DNA of 64,000 nucleotides from contig DBDG01000007.1 of NCBI GenBank assembly GCA_002293475.1, forward strand, positions 3,480-67,479, given 5' to 3'. Positions 52,655 to 61,905 of the stretch are shown piece by piece (positions within the stretch are counted from its first letter, which is position 1; each line of letters begins with the position of its first letter). Under the pieces are notes generated by a model. The model saw only the letters and a program-made list of their open reading frames with translations, ran no database searches and was not told the origin of the DNA. The stretch is from Lachnospiraceae bacterium UBA938 (GTDB taxonomy: Bacteria > Bacillota > Clostridia > Lachnospirales > Lachnospiraceae). Position numbers and translations under genes: made by a program.

Positions 52655-52921
52655 CTATTTCCTGATCTGTAATCTTTCGATTAAGGTACGATATCTCTCA
52701 ATATCCTTTTCTTTCAAGTAATTCAATAAGCCTCTTCTCTGACCGATCATCTTATGCATTCCTCGTGCCGAATGATAATCCTTGGAATTAGCCTTGAGAT
52801 GCTGCGTCAGTTCCTGAATCCTAGCTGTAAGTATGGCAATCTGGACTTCCGGGGAACCGGTATCGCCCTCGCTTCTGGCATACTCATTCATAATTGCTGT
52901 TTTCTTTTCTTTTGATATCAT
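52655..52921 (-). CDS. rpsO: 30S ribosomal protein S15
   Basis: 88 residues, the usual length, binds the 16S central domain early in assembly. [59 protein letters not shown] and the closing [17 protein letters not shown] are diagnostic. GCAGGAGGAAGAAC precedes the ATG. Upstream lie a structured leader and a sigma-A promoter. Confidence 0.98.
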   Translation of the reverse strand: MISKEKKTAIMNEYARSEGDTGSPEVQIAILTARIQELTQHLKANSKDYHSARGMHKMIGQRRGLLNYLKEKDIERYRTLIERLQIRK

Positions 52922-52944
52922 GTTCTTCCTCCTGCTTTAAACCG

Positions 52945-52991
52945 CCCAATACCCGGACCAGGGTCGGAGTTTCCCGAATCTGCGTATTAGG
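52945..52991 (-). promoter_or_regulatory. Ribosomal protein S15 leader (rpsO autoregulatory RNA)
   Basis: In the rpsO 5' leader CCTAATAC pairs with GTATTGGG over eight bases including one G-U, and TCGG pairs with CCGA inside, followed by GACCCTGGTCCGGG. The sequence and shape match the S15-binding leaders I know from Clostridia, where free S15 represses its own translation. Confidence 0.75.
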
Positions 52992-53011
52992 TTGCTTTTA
53001 TCAACTTAACT

Positions 53012-53040
53012 ATAATACCATAACTCCTGTAATGTGTAAA
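53012..53040 (-). promoter_or_regulatory. Sigma-A type promoter of rpsO
   Basis: TTTACA (53040-53035) and TATTAT (53017-53012) with a 17-base spacer on the minus strand. A transcript from here includes the S15 leader. Confidence 0.75.
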
Positions 53041-53081
53041 CAGGTTAAACTGAATTATTTTCCAAAATTATACTTAATGGC

Positions 53082-53163
53082 TACTGTTCACGGCCTATCC
53101 GAAGTGTATCAAACTACTCCGCGGCAACAACGTTCTGCCAACGTTTATGCCGTGAATAGTAAC
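53082..53163. repeat. Inverted repeat element, GTTACTATTCACGGC family, wide form
   Basis: TACTGTTCACGGC (53082-53094) and GCCGTGAATAGTAAC (53149-53163) are inverted copies with one mismatch around 54 bases. The ends match the compact palindrome at 11161-11189. The interior has no coding frame. It lies between rpsO and the NlpC/P60 gene. Confidence 0.75.
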
Positions 53164-53214
53164 ACTTAATGTCTCAGATCCTCAGACCATCCATATAGGG
53201 TAAAGCCTCAACAC

Positions 53215-54276
53215 TCAATCATACAATATACTGACCATCTTAGCCGGCGTCCGGTAATTATAAGAAGAAATCCTGATCCCCGTCTTAGGACTGCTGGCAT
53301 GGATGACCTGGCCGCCGCCGATATAGATCGCCACATGATTAATAGTTCCGCCTTTAGCGTAAAAAATCAGATCACCGGCCTTCAGTTCCGAAGCAGATAT
53401 CTTCGTTCCGACACCGGACTGCGCTGACGATGTGCGCGGCAGGCTGACGCCATATTTCTTAAATACGCTTGACACAAAACCGGAGCAGTCGGCTCCATTG
53501 GTCAGGCTGGTTCCGCCCCACACATAGGGATTACCCAAAAACTGCTTGGCATATTGACATATATCGACCCGGATATCCGATACCCCTTCTCCGTATAAAA
53601 GCTCCGTCATGGTAATTGCCGTCGCCAGATCGGTCTTCACTTCAACATACTCCGCCGAAACAAAGACCTCCTCGTCATCCAGATACACTTCAACCCAGCC
53701 GTCATCGCGTACCGCTGAGACATCCATGATCTCTCCACGCGGAACCTGAGTAATGACTTCACAGTCGGTATTGGGCTGCTCCCTTACTTTAAGGGAATCG
53801 GTCTGGACAACGGCTATCTCAGTTGCCAGCTCCTGGCCTTTCTTCACGGCGCCAAAGCCCGTCAGGAGGTATTCCGACTTGACATAGCCTTCGACCTTTC
53901 CTGACCTTATATAATTCCACCCATTTTCTTCGCTGATGACTTCGCAAGCGGCATTTCTGGGCAGCTTGCCAACCAGCTTGCCTGATTCGTCCGCCGCTTT
54001 GCGGACATTCAGGTTGTTTTCCTCGGTATTGCAGATCCCCAGATTGGTATAGCCAAAAGTAGCGCCCTCCGCTTGTAAGGCCGCCTCCTTGTACTGCTCT
54101 TCGGTAAGTTCCGATTCAAATAAGGAATCAATACCGACCGGATCAATAATAGTTGCTATATCGCTACTGCTAGAATCCTCCAATACGCCTATCTCCGCGC
54201 CCTGTGCCTGCACTGCCGGCATCCCTGTCCATATTACGCCGCCGATACATAGAACGTAAAAAAATGTCTTCTTCAC
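53215..54276 (-). CDS. Secreted SH3-NlpC/P60 cell wall hydrolase
   Basis: 353 residues. Signal peptide MKKTFFYVLCIGGVIWTGMP (cleavage near AQA-QG), two bacterial SH3 domains (LNVRKAADESGKLVGKLPRN; LKVREQPNTDCEVITQVPRG) for peptidoglycan binding, then a C-terminal NlpC/P60 endopeptidase with Cys in GADCSGFVSSVFKKYG, His in TINHVAIYIGGG and a third polar residue in QVIHASSPKTG. It would cut stem peptides such as D-Glu-diamino acid bonds. Single gene between ribF and rpsO. Confidence 0.94.
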   Translation of the reverse strand: MKKTFFYVLCIGGVIWTGMPAVQAQGAEIGVLEDSSSSDIATIIDPVGIDSLFESELTEEQYKEAALQAEGATFGYTNLGICNTEENNLNVRKAADESGKLVGKLPRNAACEVISEENGWNYIRSGKVEGYVKSEYLLTGFGAVKKGQELATEIAVVQTDSLKVREQPNTDCEVITQVPRGEIMDVSAVRDDGWVEVYLDDEEVFVSAEYVEVKTDLATAITMTELLYGEGVSDIRVDICQYAKQFLGNPYVWGGTSLTNGADCSGFVSSVFKKYGVSLPRTSSAQSGVGTKISASELKAGDLIFYAKGGTINHVAIYIGGGQVIHASSPKTGIRISSYNYRTPAKMVSILYD

Positions 54277-54318
54277 AATTGCCTCCGCTTTAGTTGTTAC
54301 GAATATGTTACGATTGTT

Positions 54319-55266
54319 TTAATTATAATCAACCTCCGCCCGGCTGTCAAGCCTAAAATATACTTTTCCTTCCCCGATGTCTCTCTGAAGCTGCTCTTTC
54401 AGCGCCTCTGCCCCGGCGAATCTGACCTCCGGCCTTTTGTATTCCAGATACTCCACTTGTATCTCATGGCCATATAAATCCCCGGCAAAGCCATAAAGGT
54501 AAGTTTCGGCTCCTAACTCATGGCGGTCGCTCACCGTCGGCTTAAAGCCAACATTGGTAAGTCCTGGATAGCGGTTTGAGCCGACCGTGGTCACCGTATA
54601 ATATACGCCGCAGGGGGGGAGTATCTTATCCGGCTCCGGAAGCAGATTTAACGTCGGCATCCCCAGCGTCCTTCCGATGCGCTCTCCCGCCACCACCGTT
54701 CCTGACATCCAGTAATGATGGCCAAGCAATTCCGCCGCTAACGGCAGATTTCCTTTATTTACCGCTTCCTTAATATAGGAAGAACTGATTTCCCTGTCAC
54801 CGTACATAATCTTGCCGATCACATCGGCCTGGTAGCCATATAATGCCGCCGCATCCGTTAGCATCCGGGTATTGCCCTTACCGCCTCCCCCGAAGGTAAG
54901 ATCTTCCCCGGCACAGATATAACTCATTTTCAGCCTGTCTGAGAGAATATCTTTTAAAAAACTATCCGCGGTCACTGACACGGTCTGGCTGTTCATCGGG
55001 TAATAGATCAATACATCGAAACCCATCTGCGCAAAGAGCATATTTTTTTCTGATCTCGTCAGCAATACTTTATTTTCACTCCAGCCAAAATATACTTCCG
55101 GAGCAGGATCAAAAGTAAAGACTACGCTCTTTAACCCGGTTTTTTTCTGGGCGATGAGTCGATGTAACAGTTCCTGATGTCCTCGGTGCATCCCGTCGAA
55201 TTTGCCGACCGCTATGGCAGTCGGATCTTCCGATATGATTTTATCTGCTTCGCATATGATTTGCAT
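54319..55266 (-). CDS. ribF: Bifunctional riboflavin kinase/FAD synthetase
   Basis: 315 residues; makes FMN from riboflavin and then FAD. The N-terminal nucleotidyltransferase has AVGKFDGMHRGHQELLHRLI and SSYIKEAVNKGNL; the C-terminal flavokinase has GERIGRTLGMPTLNLLPE. It follows truB by 22 bases, the standard truB-ribF order at the end of the infB operon. Confidence 0.96.
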   Translation of the reverse strand: MQIICEADKIISEDPTAIAVGKFDGMHRGHQELLHRLIAQKKTGLKSVVFTFDPAPEVYFGWSENKVLLTRSEKNMLFAQMGFDVLIYYPMNSQTVSVTADSFLKDILSDRLKMSYICAGEDLTFGGGGKGNTRMLTDAAALYGYQADVIGKIMYGDREISSSYIKEAVNKGNLPLAAELLGHHYWMSGTVVAGERIGRTLGMPTLNLLPEPDKILPPCGVYYTVTTVGSNRYPGLTNVGFKPTVSDRHELGAETYLYGFAGDLYGHEIQVEYLEYKRPEVRFAGAEALKEQLQRDIGEGKVYFRLDSRAEVDYN

Positions 55267-55288
55267 ATAGTGTTTATCTCCTTAAATG

Positions 55289-56203
55289 CTAACATAAAAA
55301 CATTTTCACCGGACGAAAGCTTTTATGCGCTTTCTCATATCTGTATATTCCATAAAATTGCCCGTCATGGCTATAGACACGGACTTCGGCCTCCGCATCC
55401 GCTTCCGCCATGCCGTCCTGAGCCGGCCAGATGAGCCGTCGCACGGGAATCCGGTTGCCGTTCTGCAACAGGCTATGCTGTTCTTCCGGTACCGCTATCA
55501 TGGGCAGATGGAGAAACATCGTGTCAATATCCCGGATTACTTCCTGGATCCGGTCCTCCGCTGCCAAACCCGCCAACTGATCTAAAGTGTAAGCATCTTC
55601 AACAGTGAAATCGCCTGAGCGGATCCGCTTCAGATAAGTCATTACTGCGCCGCACCCAAGCTTTTCGCCGATATCATGACAAAGCGTCCTGATATATGTT
55701 CCTTTGGAACACCGGACCCGGATCCTTGCTTCGGGCAGATCAAGCGACAAGATGTCTATTCCTTTAATCTCGACCCTTCTGGCCGGGCGTTCTACTTCCT
55801 GTCCGGCACGCGCCGATTCATAAAGCCGTTTTCCGTTTATCTTAATAGCTGAATACATCGGCGGGAGCTGGTAATAATCACCGCTAAATGAGTAAATCAC
55901 CCCTGTCAGTTCTGCTTCCGTTGCCGTCACGGCCTTTTTGGCCAGCACTTTGCCGGAAACATCCTGCGTATCCGTAGTGATCCCCAGCCGGAAAGCAGCT
56001 TCATATTCCTTCTCTTTGTCGGTAAGCAGGTCGCACAGTTTGGTGCCGCACCCCAGACAGACAGGAAGAACCCCCACCGCATCCGGATCAAGGGTTCCTG
56101 TATGGCCGATCTTTTTCTGTTTTAAGATGCCTCGTAGCTTGGCCACCACGTCAAATGACGTAAACCCTGCTTCCTTGTAAACATTTATAATCCCGTGATA
56201 CAT
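55289..56203 (-). CDS. truB: tRNA pseudouridine-55 synthase
   Basis: 304 residues; makes pseudouridine 55 in the T-loop of tRNAs. The catalytic aspartate is in KIGHTGTLDPDAVGVLPVCL. The opening GIINVYKEAGFTSFDVV and the later CSKGTYIRTLCHDIGEKLG are typical. A C-terminal extension beyond residue 220 is of the Firmicute type. TATGGAGAG precedes the ATG. Confidence 0.96.
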   Translation of the reverse strand: MYHGIINVYKEAGFTSFDVVAKLRGILKQKKIGHTGTLDPDAVGVLPVCLGCGTKLCDLLTDKEKEYEAAFRLGITTDTQDVSGKVLAKKAVTATEAELTGVIYSFSGDYYQLPPMYSAIKINGKRLYESARAGQEVERPARRVEIKGIDILSLDLPEARIRVRCSKGTYIRTLCHDIGEKLGCGAVMTYLKRIRSGDFTVEDAYTLDQLAGLAAEDRIQEVIRDIDTMFLHLPMIAVPEEQHSLLQNGNRIPVRRLIWPAQDGMAEADAEAEVRVYSHDGQFYGIYRYEKAHKSFRPVKMFLC

Positions 56204-56230
56204 CTTCTCTCCATATTGTACTGCTGATGA

Positions 56231-57217
56231 CTATTTTCCTACGTCAGCCAGCTGTTTCTCGATATGATAAGATAAATTATTGGCAATATCGTGAAAGGTC
56301 CCGCTCATATTGACACCGGCTGCCCGCACGTGGCCGCCGCCGCCAAAATATGCCGCAATCATCGCCACATCCACCAACCCTTTGGAACGTAGGCTGACCT
56401 TATACTCCAAAGTACCTGTCTGAACCATAAAAATAGCACATTCCACGCCTTTGGTTATCAATAACTGGTTAACAATCCCCTCCATATCATAGGCGGCCGC
56501 CCCATAAAAATCGATGGTCTTCTTATCAAGCACACTGGCTATACATCTCCCCTTCATAAACAGAATACTTTCCAAAACCGCCCTAGCCATAATCTGATTC
56601 TGTATGTATGTCCTTTCATAGAAAGTATCTATAATCATCTGGGGAAAATCAAAAGGAAATCTTAGCAGCTCGGCCGCTATCTCCAGTGTCCGCGGGGACG
56701 TGTTCGAATACTGAAATACCCCCGTATCATGTATGATCCCTATGTAAAATGCCTTGGCAATCGTCACATCAAAGTTACCGATATCATCAATACATTCATA
56801 GAGCACTTCACAGGTGGAACCCACGCCCGGCTCAATAATATTGACATCGCCGCAGCCGCTGTTACTGATATGATGATCTATATTGACCCTTTTTCTGGCC
56901 CGGTCATAGTACTTTTCCGCTTCTCCCATCCGTTCTTTCACCGTATCTAAGGCGAAAAACACATCATAACAATCCACTGCCGCCGTAAAATCCGACTGGA
57001 TCGCCGAAATGCCGTCCAGACAGTCAAAAATATCGGCGGGCTTCTCCAGAAACGCATCCACTTTAGCCTCCGGAAGCATTTTCTTCAAATAACGGTATAA
57101 ACCTACGACCGCACCCACACAATCCCCATCCGGCCTGATATGGCCGCTGATACCGATTGTCCCGGCTCCGGCCGTTAACTCCAAAATCTTATTATTATAT
57201 TTCACCTTAGCTCCCAT
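56231..57217 (-). CDS. nrnA: DHH/DHHA1 phosphoesterase, NrnA-type oligoribonuclease/pAp phosphatase
   Basis: 328 residues. Degrades very short RNAs and 3'-phosphoadenosine 5'-phosphate. The DHH motifs are SGHIRPDGDCVGAVVGLYRY, FALDTV and VNIDHHISNSGCGDVNII; the DHHA1 end has YFGGGGHVRAAGVNMSG. The position between rbfA and truB is typical in Firmicutes. ATG 57217 has GGGCGG upstream; a GTG four codons later with GGGAG is possible. Confidence 0.93.
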   Translation of the reverse strand: MGAKVKYNNKILELTAGAGTIGISGHIRPDGDCVGAVVGLYRYLKKMLPEAKVDAFLEKPADIFDCLDGISAIQSDFTAAVDCYDVFFALDTVKERMGEAEKYYDRARKRVNIDHHISNSGCGDVNIIEPGVGSTCEVLYECIDDIGNFDVTIAKAFYIGIIHDTGVFQYSNTSPRTLEIAAELLRFPFDFPQMIIDTFYERTYIQNQIMARAVLESILFMKGRCIASVLDKKTIDFYGAAAYDMEGIVNQLLITKGVECAIFMVQTGTLEYKVSLRSKGLVDVAMIAAYFGGGGHVRAAGVNMSGTFHDIANNLSYHIEKQLADVGK

Positions 57218-57270
57218 GTATCGCCGCCCATATCTTAGCGTAAATCACGCTGATACAAACTGACTTTATA

Positions 57271-57648
57271 TTAGTCATGAAGATTTTCATCTTTTGTGTC
57301 TTTATTAACGTCATCAATCAATTTTGACATGGCGACACCATATGCTATCGACTGATCCAAAATAAAGCGCAGCTCCGGTGTATGCCGCAGATTAACCTTA
57401 TGTGCCAGCTGGCTGCGGATAAAGCCTTCCGCGCTTTTTAGTCCGGCTAAAGTGTCAGCCTGCTCTTGCTCATCGCCCAAAACACTGATCCAGGCTTTGC
57501 AGCTCTTCAGATCCGGTGCCACTTCCACGCCTGTCACACTGGTCATGAGATGGATCCGCGGGTCTTTCATATCCCCCCGGATAATCTCCGCCAGCGCTCT
57601 TTGTACTTCCCCGTTGATACGGGTACTCTTCATACTGTTCTTTCTCAT
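57271..57648 (-). CDS. rbfA: Ribosome-binding factor A
   Basis: 125 residues, KH-type protein needed for 16S 5'-end maturation and cold adaptation. RINGEVQRALAEIIRGDMKD, PRIHLMTSVTGVEVAPDLKS and the C-terminal LRHTPELRFILDQSIAYGV are diagnostic. GGAGTATAATA precedes the ATG. Between infB and nrnA as usual. Confidence 0.95.
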   Translation of the reverse strand: MRKNSMKSTRINGEVQRALAEIIRGDMKDPRIHLMTSVTGVEVAPDLKSCKAWISVLGDEQEQADTLAGLKSAEGFIRSQLAHKVNLRHTPELRFILDQSIAYGVAMSKLIDDVNKDTKDENLHD

Positions 57649-57707
57649 TATTATACTCCATGTCCGCTATTAAACAGATGCATATCTTTCAATTGTAAAC
57701 TGTTCAC

Positions 57708-60700
57708 TTAGCGCGGAACCTCCACCATCGTATACGCCTCCACGACATCCAGCTCCTGCACCTGATCAAACCCTTCAAAGACCAGTCCGCACTCATACCC
57801 GGCTTTTACCTCTTTAACATCATCCTTAAACCGCTTAAGTGACGCCAGCGCACCTTCAAAGATCTGACTGCCGTCCCTGCTGATCCGCACCTTGCAGTTT
57901 CTCGTAAATACCCCGTCCAGGACATAAGATCCGGCAATATTCCCGATGGCCGACGCTTTAAATATCTGCCTGATCTCCGCATGACCAAGAACCTTTTCCT
58001 CAAAAATAGGATCCAGCATGCCTTTCATAGCCGCCTCAATATCCTCGATTGCCTGATAAATCACCTTATAAAGCCGGATATCCACACCTTCCTGTTCGGC
58101 ACTGGCCTTAGCCGTCGCATCAGGACGCACGTTAAATCCGATAATAATCGCCGAAGAAGTACTGGCCAGCGACACATCCGATTCATTGATCGCTCCTACG
58201 CCGCCATGAATACACTTAACCACAACCTCCTCATTAGAGAGCTTCAGCAGGCTTTGTTTGACCGCTTCCACGCTGCCCTGCACATCGGCTTTGACAATAA
58301 TATTAAGTTCTTTGAGATTACCGGCCTGAATCTTGGTAAATAGATCGTCCAGCGACATCTTGGATTTAGTATCTTCCAACATCCGGACTTTATTCTGAGC
58401 CTGGTAGGTTTCGGCATAGTTTTTCGCGGTCTTATCATTTTCATGGGCAATGAATATCTCACCGGCACTGGGCACATCTGAAAGCCCCAATATCTCCACC
58501 GGGGTAGAAGGAATCGCCTCCTTGACCCGCCGTCCTTTATCATCTACCATGGCTCTTACTTTACCATGGCTGGAACCCGCCGATATAAAGTCGCCGACAT
58601 GAAGGGTACCTTTTTGTACCAGCACGGTCGCGACCGGTCCCCGGCCTTTATCTAATTCCGCTTCGATCACCAGCCCGCGGGCCTGACGGTTCGGATTGGC
58701 TTTCAGTTCCATGATCTCGGCAGTCAGCAGGATCGTTTCCAGCAGGCTTTCCAGACCTTCCCCGGTCTTGGCCGATACCGGCACATATTCCGTCGTTCCG
58801 CCCCAGTCGGCCGGAATCAGTTCATATTCCGTCATTTCCTGTTTTACCCTGTCCATATTGGCACTGGGTTTGTCAATCTTATTTACGGCAACAATGATTT
58901 CGATGCCGGCTGCTTTGGCATGGCTGATGGCTTCTACCGTCTGCGGCATCACTCCGTCGTCTGCCGCCACGACCAAAATAGCAATGTCGGTGGCATTGGC
59001 ACCACGCATACGCATCGCTGTAAATGCTTCATGCCCGGGTGTATCCAAGAAGGTGATCTTCTGGTCATGGATCGTTACCGTATAGGCTCCGATATGCTGG
59101 GTGATACCGCCGGACTCCTTCTCCGTCACATGTGTCTTGCGGATCGCATCTAACAGAGAGGTCTTACCGTGGTCAACATGCCCCATTACACAGATGATGG
59201 GAGCCCGTTTAACCAGTTCTCCTTCGATTTCTTCTTCTTCTTTCAGCAGTTCTTCGATAATATCTACTTTTACCTCCCGTTCACAGATAATGTCGTATTC
59301 AATAGCGATGTTTTCCGCTTCTTCATAAGTAAGTTCCGTATTCACGTTCACAACTTTGCCTTGTAAAAACAGCTTTTTGACAATCACCGACGGCTGGATT
59401 TTCATCTTATCAGCCAGTTCTTTAATGATCAGTGATTCAGGAAGGACGATTACTTTGATCTGTTCTTCCTGTACATCCGCCGCTTTTTTCTCCGGCTTGA
59501 TAAAAGCACCTACTTTCCGTTTGGCACCTGTCTTGTTCTTTTCTTCATAAGCAAAATCTTTACGTGATCGTTTATCTTTCTCCTGACTTATCCGGCGTTT
59601 TTCTTCTTCACGGTGCTTGGAGCCGTCTTTTCCCACACTATCCGGAACCGGTCCTTTACCTCCTGCCGCACGGCCAAATCGATTGTCCGGCCTTTCATTG
59701 CCTTTCTCAAAACGGCCGTCACTGCCAGCAGGCCGGCTGCCACCCGGATGATAGCCGCCAGGACGGCGATCATTTTGATACCCGCCACCGCCCGGCCGAT
59801 TACCGCCCTCGGGTCTTCTTGCATAATCCGGACGATTACCGCCCTCGAATCTTCTTCCGTCACCGGGACGGGCCGGCCGATCCCCTTGCGGGCCGCCGCT
59901 TCTTTGCTGGAATGTTCGTTCACCTCTATTTGTCCTCGCATCTTGATTACGGTTCTGATCGCTGCTTCCCTGCGGATAACGTCTGCCTTGCTGCGCATCC
60001 TTCCGATATGCTGGAGCTGTCCGGTTTTCTCCATGAGCTGACTGGCCTTGGGATGTCTGGCCATAGGGAGCATGACCTTGGGCTACACGACCGTGGGTTT
60101 GTTGACCATAGGCTGACTGGCCACGGGCTTGCTGGCCATGGGCTTGCTGGCCACGGGCTTGCTGGCCATAGGCTTGCTGGCCTTGGCCTTGCTGGCCATG
60201 GACTTGCTGACCATGAGCTTGCTGACCTTGGCCTTGCTGACCATGAGCTTGCTGGCCATGGGCTTGCTGGCCTTGGCCTTGCTGACCATGAGCTTGCTGG
60301 CCATGGCCTTGCTGGCCTTGGCCTTGCTGACCATGGGCTTGCTGGCCTTGGCCTTGCTGGCCTTGGCCTTGCTGACCATGGGCTTGCTGGCCTTGGCCTT
60401 GCTGGCCATGGGCTTGCTGGCCATGGGCTTGCTGACCATGGGCTTGCTGACCATGATCATCCGGTCTCCTTATGGCATCCTCGTTTCTCGAAACGGTTGC
60501 TTCCGCAATGGAAACCTGAGGCTCATTTTGCAGTGTCTCTGGTGTTAAGGATTCCTGAACTTCCGGCCCTTTTTTTACGTTGGGTTTGTTCAGTTTATTG
60601 CCCGGCCGCCGATCCGGCTGCGTCATCTCAGGCATAGAAGGAGCCGTTATCGGCCTGATAATCTTATGCGGAACCTCTTGCATCCGGCCGCCTTGATTCC

Positions 60701-61199
60701 TTCCATTATTAGTGTGGTTGGATGACCGGTTCCCGTTATTGCCGCTTCCGCTGTGATAGGCCTGGCCTCCGTCCGTCCGGTTGGCTCTCCCGGAACGTTG
60801 TCCGGATATGTTGCTGTTCTGTGGATTACTTACAAAAATAATCTTTTTCTTTTTTTTCGGTGCTTCTTCCGCTCTGACTTCAGAAGTCCGCTTATCCGCA
60901 TTATCTGCTTTTGCTTCGGAAGGCTTTGCCACTGATGCCAGACTGGCTTCGGGACCCGGACTGGCTATAACGGCCGGCTTTGCCGCGGGCTGACTAACCA
61001 TTGTTGTCGACTTGGCCGCGGAGGCCGGATTGGCCGGTTGCAAAGCAGCAAACTTTTTCCTCACCATTTCCGCCGTGTCATCTTCAATGGTGCTCTGCGC
61101 GACTTTTGCATCTATTCCTTTATCCTGTAAAAAAGCAAGAATTTCTTTGCTTTGTTTATCTAACTCCTTGGCCAGTTCATGTATTTTTATTTTAGCCAT
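57708..61199 (-). CDS. infB: Translation initiation factor IF-2 with long Gln-rich repeat
   Basis: 1163 residues, the GTPase that places initiator tRNA on the ribosome. N-terminal IF2_N ([20 protein letters not shown]), then a variable region, a second IF2_N-like module near 590, the G domain (G1 [16 protein letters not shown] near 672, [24 protein letters not shown]) and domains II-IV. It is far longer than the common 700-950 residues because residues about 246-370 are some 24 tandem pentapeptides of the type HGQQA/QGQQG encoded by 15-base repeats, followed by a Gly/Arg-rich stretch ([18 protein letters not shown]). The repeat lies in the linker, so GTPase function should be intact. Confidence 0.96.
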   Translation of the reverse strand: MAKIKIHELAKELDKQSKEILAFLQDKGIDAKVAQSTIEDDTAEMVRKKFAALQPANPASAAKSTTMVSQPAAKPAVIASPGPEASLASVAKPSEAKADNADKRTSEVRAEEAPKKKKKIIFVSNPQNSNISGQRSGRANRTDGGQAYHSGSGNNGNRSSNHTNNGRNQGGRMQEVPHKIIRPITAPSMPEMTQPDRRPGNKLNKPNVKKGPEVQESLTPETLQNEPQVSIAEATVSRNEDAIRRPDDHGQQAHGQQAHGQQAHGQQGQGQQAHGQQGQGQQGQGQQAHGQQGQGQQGHGQQAHGQQGQGQQAHGQQAHGQQGQGQQAHGQQVHGQQGQGQQAYGQQARGQQAHGQQARGQSAYGQQTHGRVAQGHAPYGQTSQGQSAHGENRTAPAYRKDAQQGRRYPQGSSDQNRNQDARTNRGERTFQQRSGGPQGDRPARPGDGRRFEGGNRPDYARRPEGGNRPGGGGYQNDRRPGGYHPGGSRPAGSDGRFEKGNERPDNRFGRAAGGKGPVPDSVGKDGSKHREEEKRRISQEKDKRSRKDFAYEEKNKTGAKRKVGAFIKPEKKAADVQEEQIKVIVLPESLIIKELADKMKIQPSVIVKKLFLQGKVVNVNTELTYEEAENIAIEYDIICEREVKVDIIEELLKEEEEIEGELVKRAPIICVMGHVDHGKTSLLDAIRKTHVTEKESGGITQHIGAYTVTIHDQKITFLDTPGHEAFTAMRMRGANATDIAILVVAADDGVMPQTVEAISHAKAAGIEIIVAVNKIDKPSANMDRVKQEMTEYELIPADWGGTTEYVPVSAKTGEGLESLLETILLTAEIMELKANPNRQARGLVIEAELDKGRGPVATVLVQKGTLHVGDFISAGSSHGKVRAMVDDKGRRVKEAIPSTPVEILGLSDVPSAGEIFIAHENDKTAKNYAETYQAQNKVRMLEDTKSKMSLDDLFTKIQAGNLKELNIIVKADVQGSVEAVKQSLLKLSNEEVVVKCIHGGVGAINESDVSLASTSSAIIIGFNVRPDATAKASAEQEGVDIRLYKVIYQAIEDIEAAMKGMLDPIFEEKVLGHAEIRQIFKASAIGNIAGSYVLDGVFTRNCKVRISRDGSQIFEGALASLKRFKDDVKEVKAGYECGLVFEGFDQVQELDVVEAYTMVEVPR
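60083..60460. repeat. 15-bp tandem repeat tract inside infB
   Basis: About 24 units of a 15-base sequence of the type CTTGCTGGCCATGGG, with third-position and His/Gln codon variation, encode the Gln-rich pentapeptides of IF-2. The tract is free of stops in several frames, so long apparent open frames on both strands here are artefacts. Confidence 0.9.
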
Positions 61200-61299
61200 T
61201 CTTTACTACCTCCGTCTCATTGTTCGATATTTCTTCCAAATGCTGTACTGCTTTGAGGCAACACTGGTTGTGAATGCTACATACCGTTAAAGCGGGATT

Positions 61300-61605
61300 T
61301 CACTGCTCCAGCAGTTTCCGGATAGATCCGGCAAATCCTTCATCAACAACTGCCAGTGAAGCCCGTGGCTCTTTTCCCATGGAATGTCCCAGTTCTTCTT
61401 TCGTTCCGAACAAGTACATGGGTACCTGATAAAATTCACACTTATTGCGGAACAGTTTCTGGGTATTGTCCGAAGCCTCGGCACTGACCAGTACCAATGC
61501 CGCTGATCCGGATTTGATTGCCCTTTCGGTCATAAATTCACCGCTGACCACATTCCTTGATCTGGTTGCCAGCCCTAACAGGGAAAAAATCTTATTTTTC
61601 TCCAC
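61300..61605 (-). CDS. L7Ae-family RNA-binding protein YlxQ
   Basis: 101 residues of the L7Ae/L30e/S12e/Gadd45 fold, which binds kink-turn-like RNA. LLGLATRSRNVVSGEFMTER, SAALVLVSAEASDNTQKLF and the closing AVVDEGFAGSIRKLLEQ are conserved. It overlaps the end of ylxR by 14 bases and lies 100 bases before infB, the standard place for ylxQ. Confidence 0.92.
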   Translation of the reverse strand: MEKNKIFSLLGLATRSRNVVSGEFMTERAIKSGSAALVLVSAEASDNTQKLFRNKCEFYQVPMYLFGTKEELGHSMGKEPRASLAVVDEGFAGSIRKLLEQ

Positions 61606-61864
61606 TTTTGTCGAACTCCTTTTCTAAGCCGTCATATACTTCACTTGGAATACTCATCTTGAAAGACCGCTCAAGTCCTTTATTCTTCCTGGCCTTCTTA
61701 ATACACTCTCCGGAGATACAAAGGTAGGCTCCTCTTCCATTCATTTTACCCGTTACATCCAGTACAATGCTGCCGTCATTGCTTTTAAGGACTCGCATCA
61801 TTTCCTTTTTGCCCTTCATGGCACCGCATCCGACACATTGCCGCATAGGGATTTTCTTTGCCAT
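61592..61864 (-). CDS. YlxR family RNA-binding protein (DUF448)
   Basis: 90 residues. PMRQCVGCGAMKGKKEMMRV and the basic GRGAYLCISGECIKKARKNK form the YlxR fold, which has been linked to RNA binding and, in Clostridioides and Bacillus, to RNase P or nucleoid-associated roles. It follows nusA by 41 bases in the canonical rimP-nusA-ylxR-ylxQ-infB order. Confidence 0.93.
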   Translation of the reverse strand: MAKKIPMRQCVGCGAMKGKKEMMRVLKSNDGSIVLDVTGKMNGRGAYLCISGECIKKARKNKGLERSFKMSIPSEVYDGLEKEFDKSGEK

Positions 61865-61905
61865 ATGCTGTTTCCCTTCTGCCGCTTCCGACTGTTTTGT
61901 ATTTA

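Noticed and set aside
53215..54276. NlpC/P60 protein as part of a prophage lysis cassette
   Set aside because: No phage genes nearby; signal peptide and double SH3 are typical of housekeeping wall hydrolases.
59564..60637. Long open frames on both strands across the infB repeat
   Set aside because: Products are pure repeats ([10 protein letters not shown] type, [10 protein letters not shown] type); they are frame shadows of the Gln-rich tract of infB.
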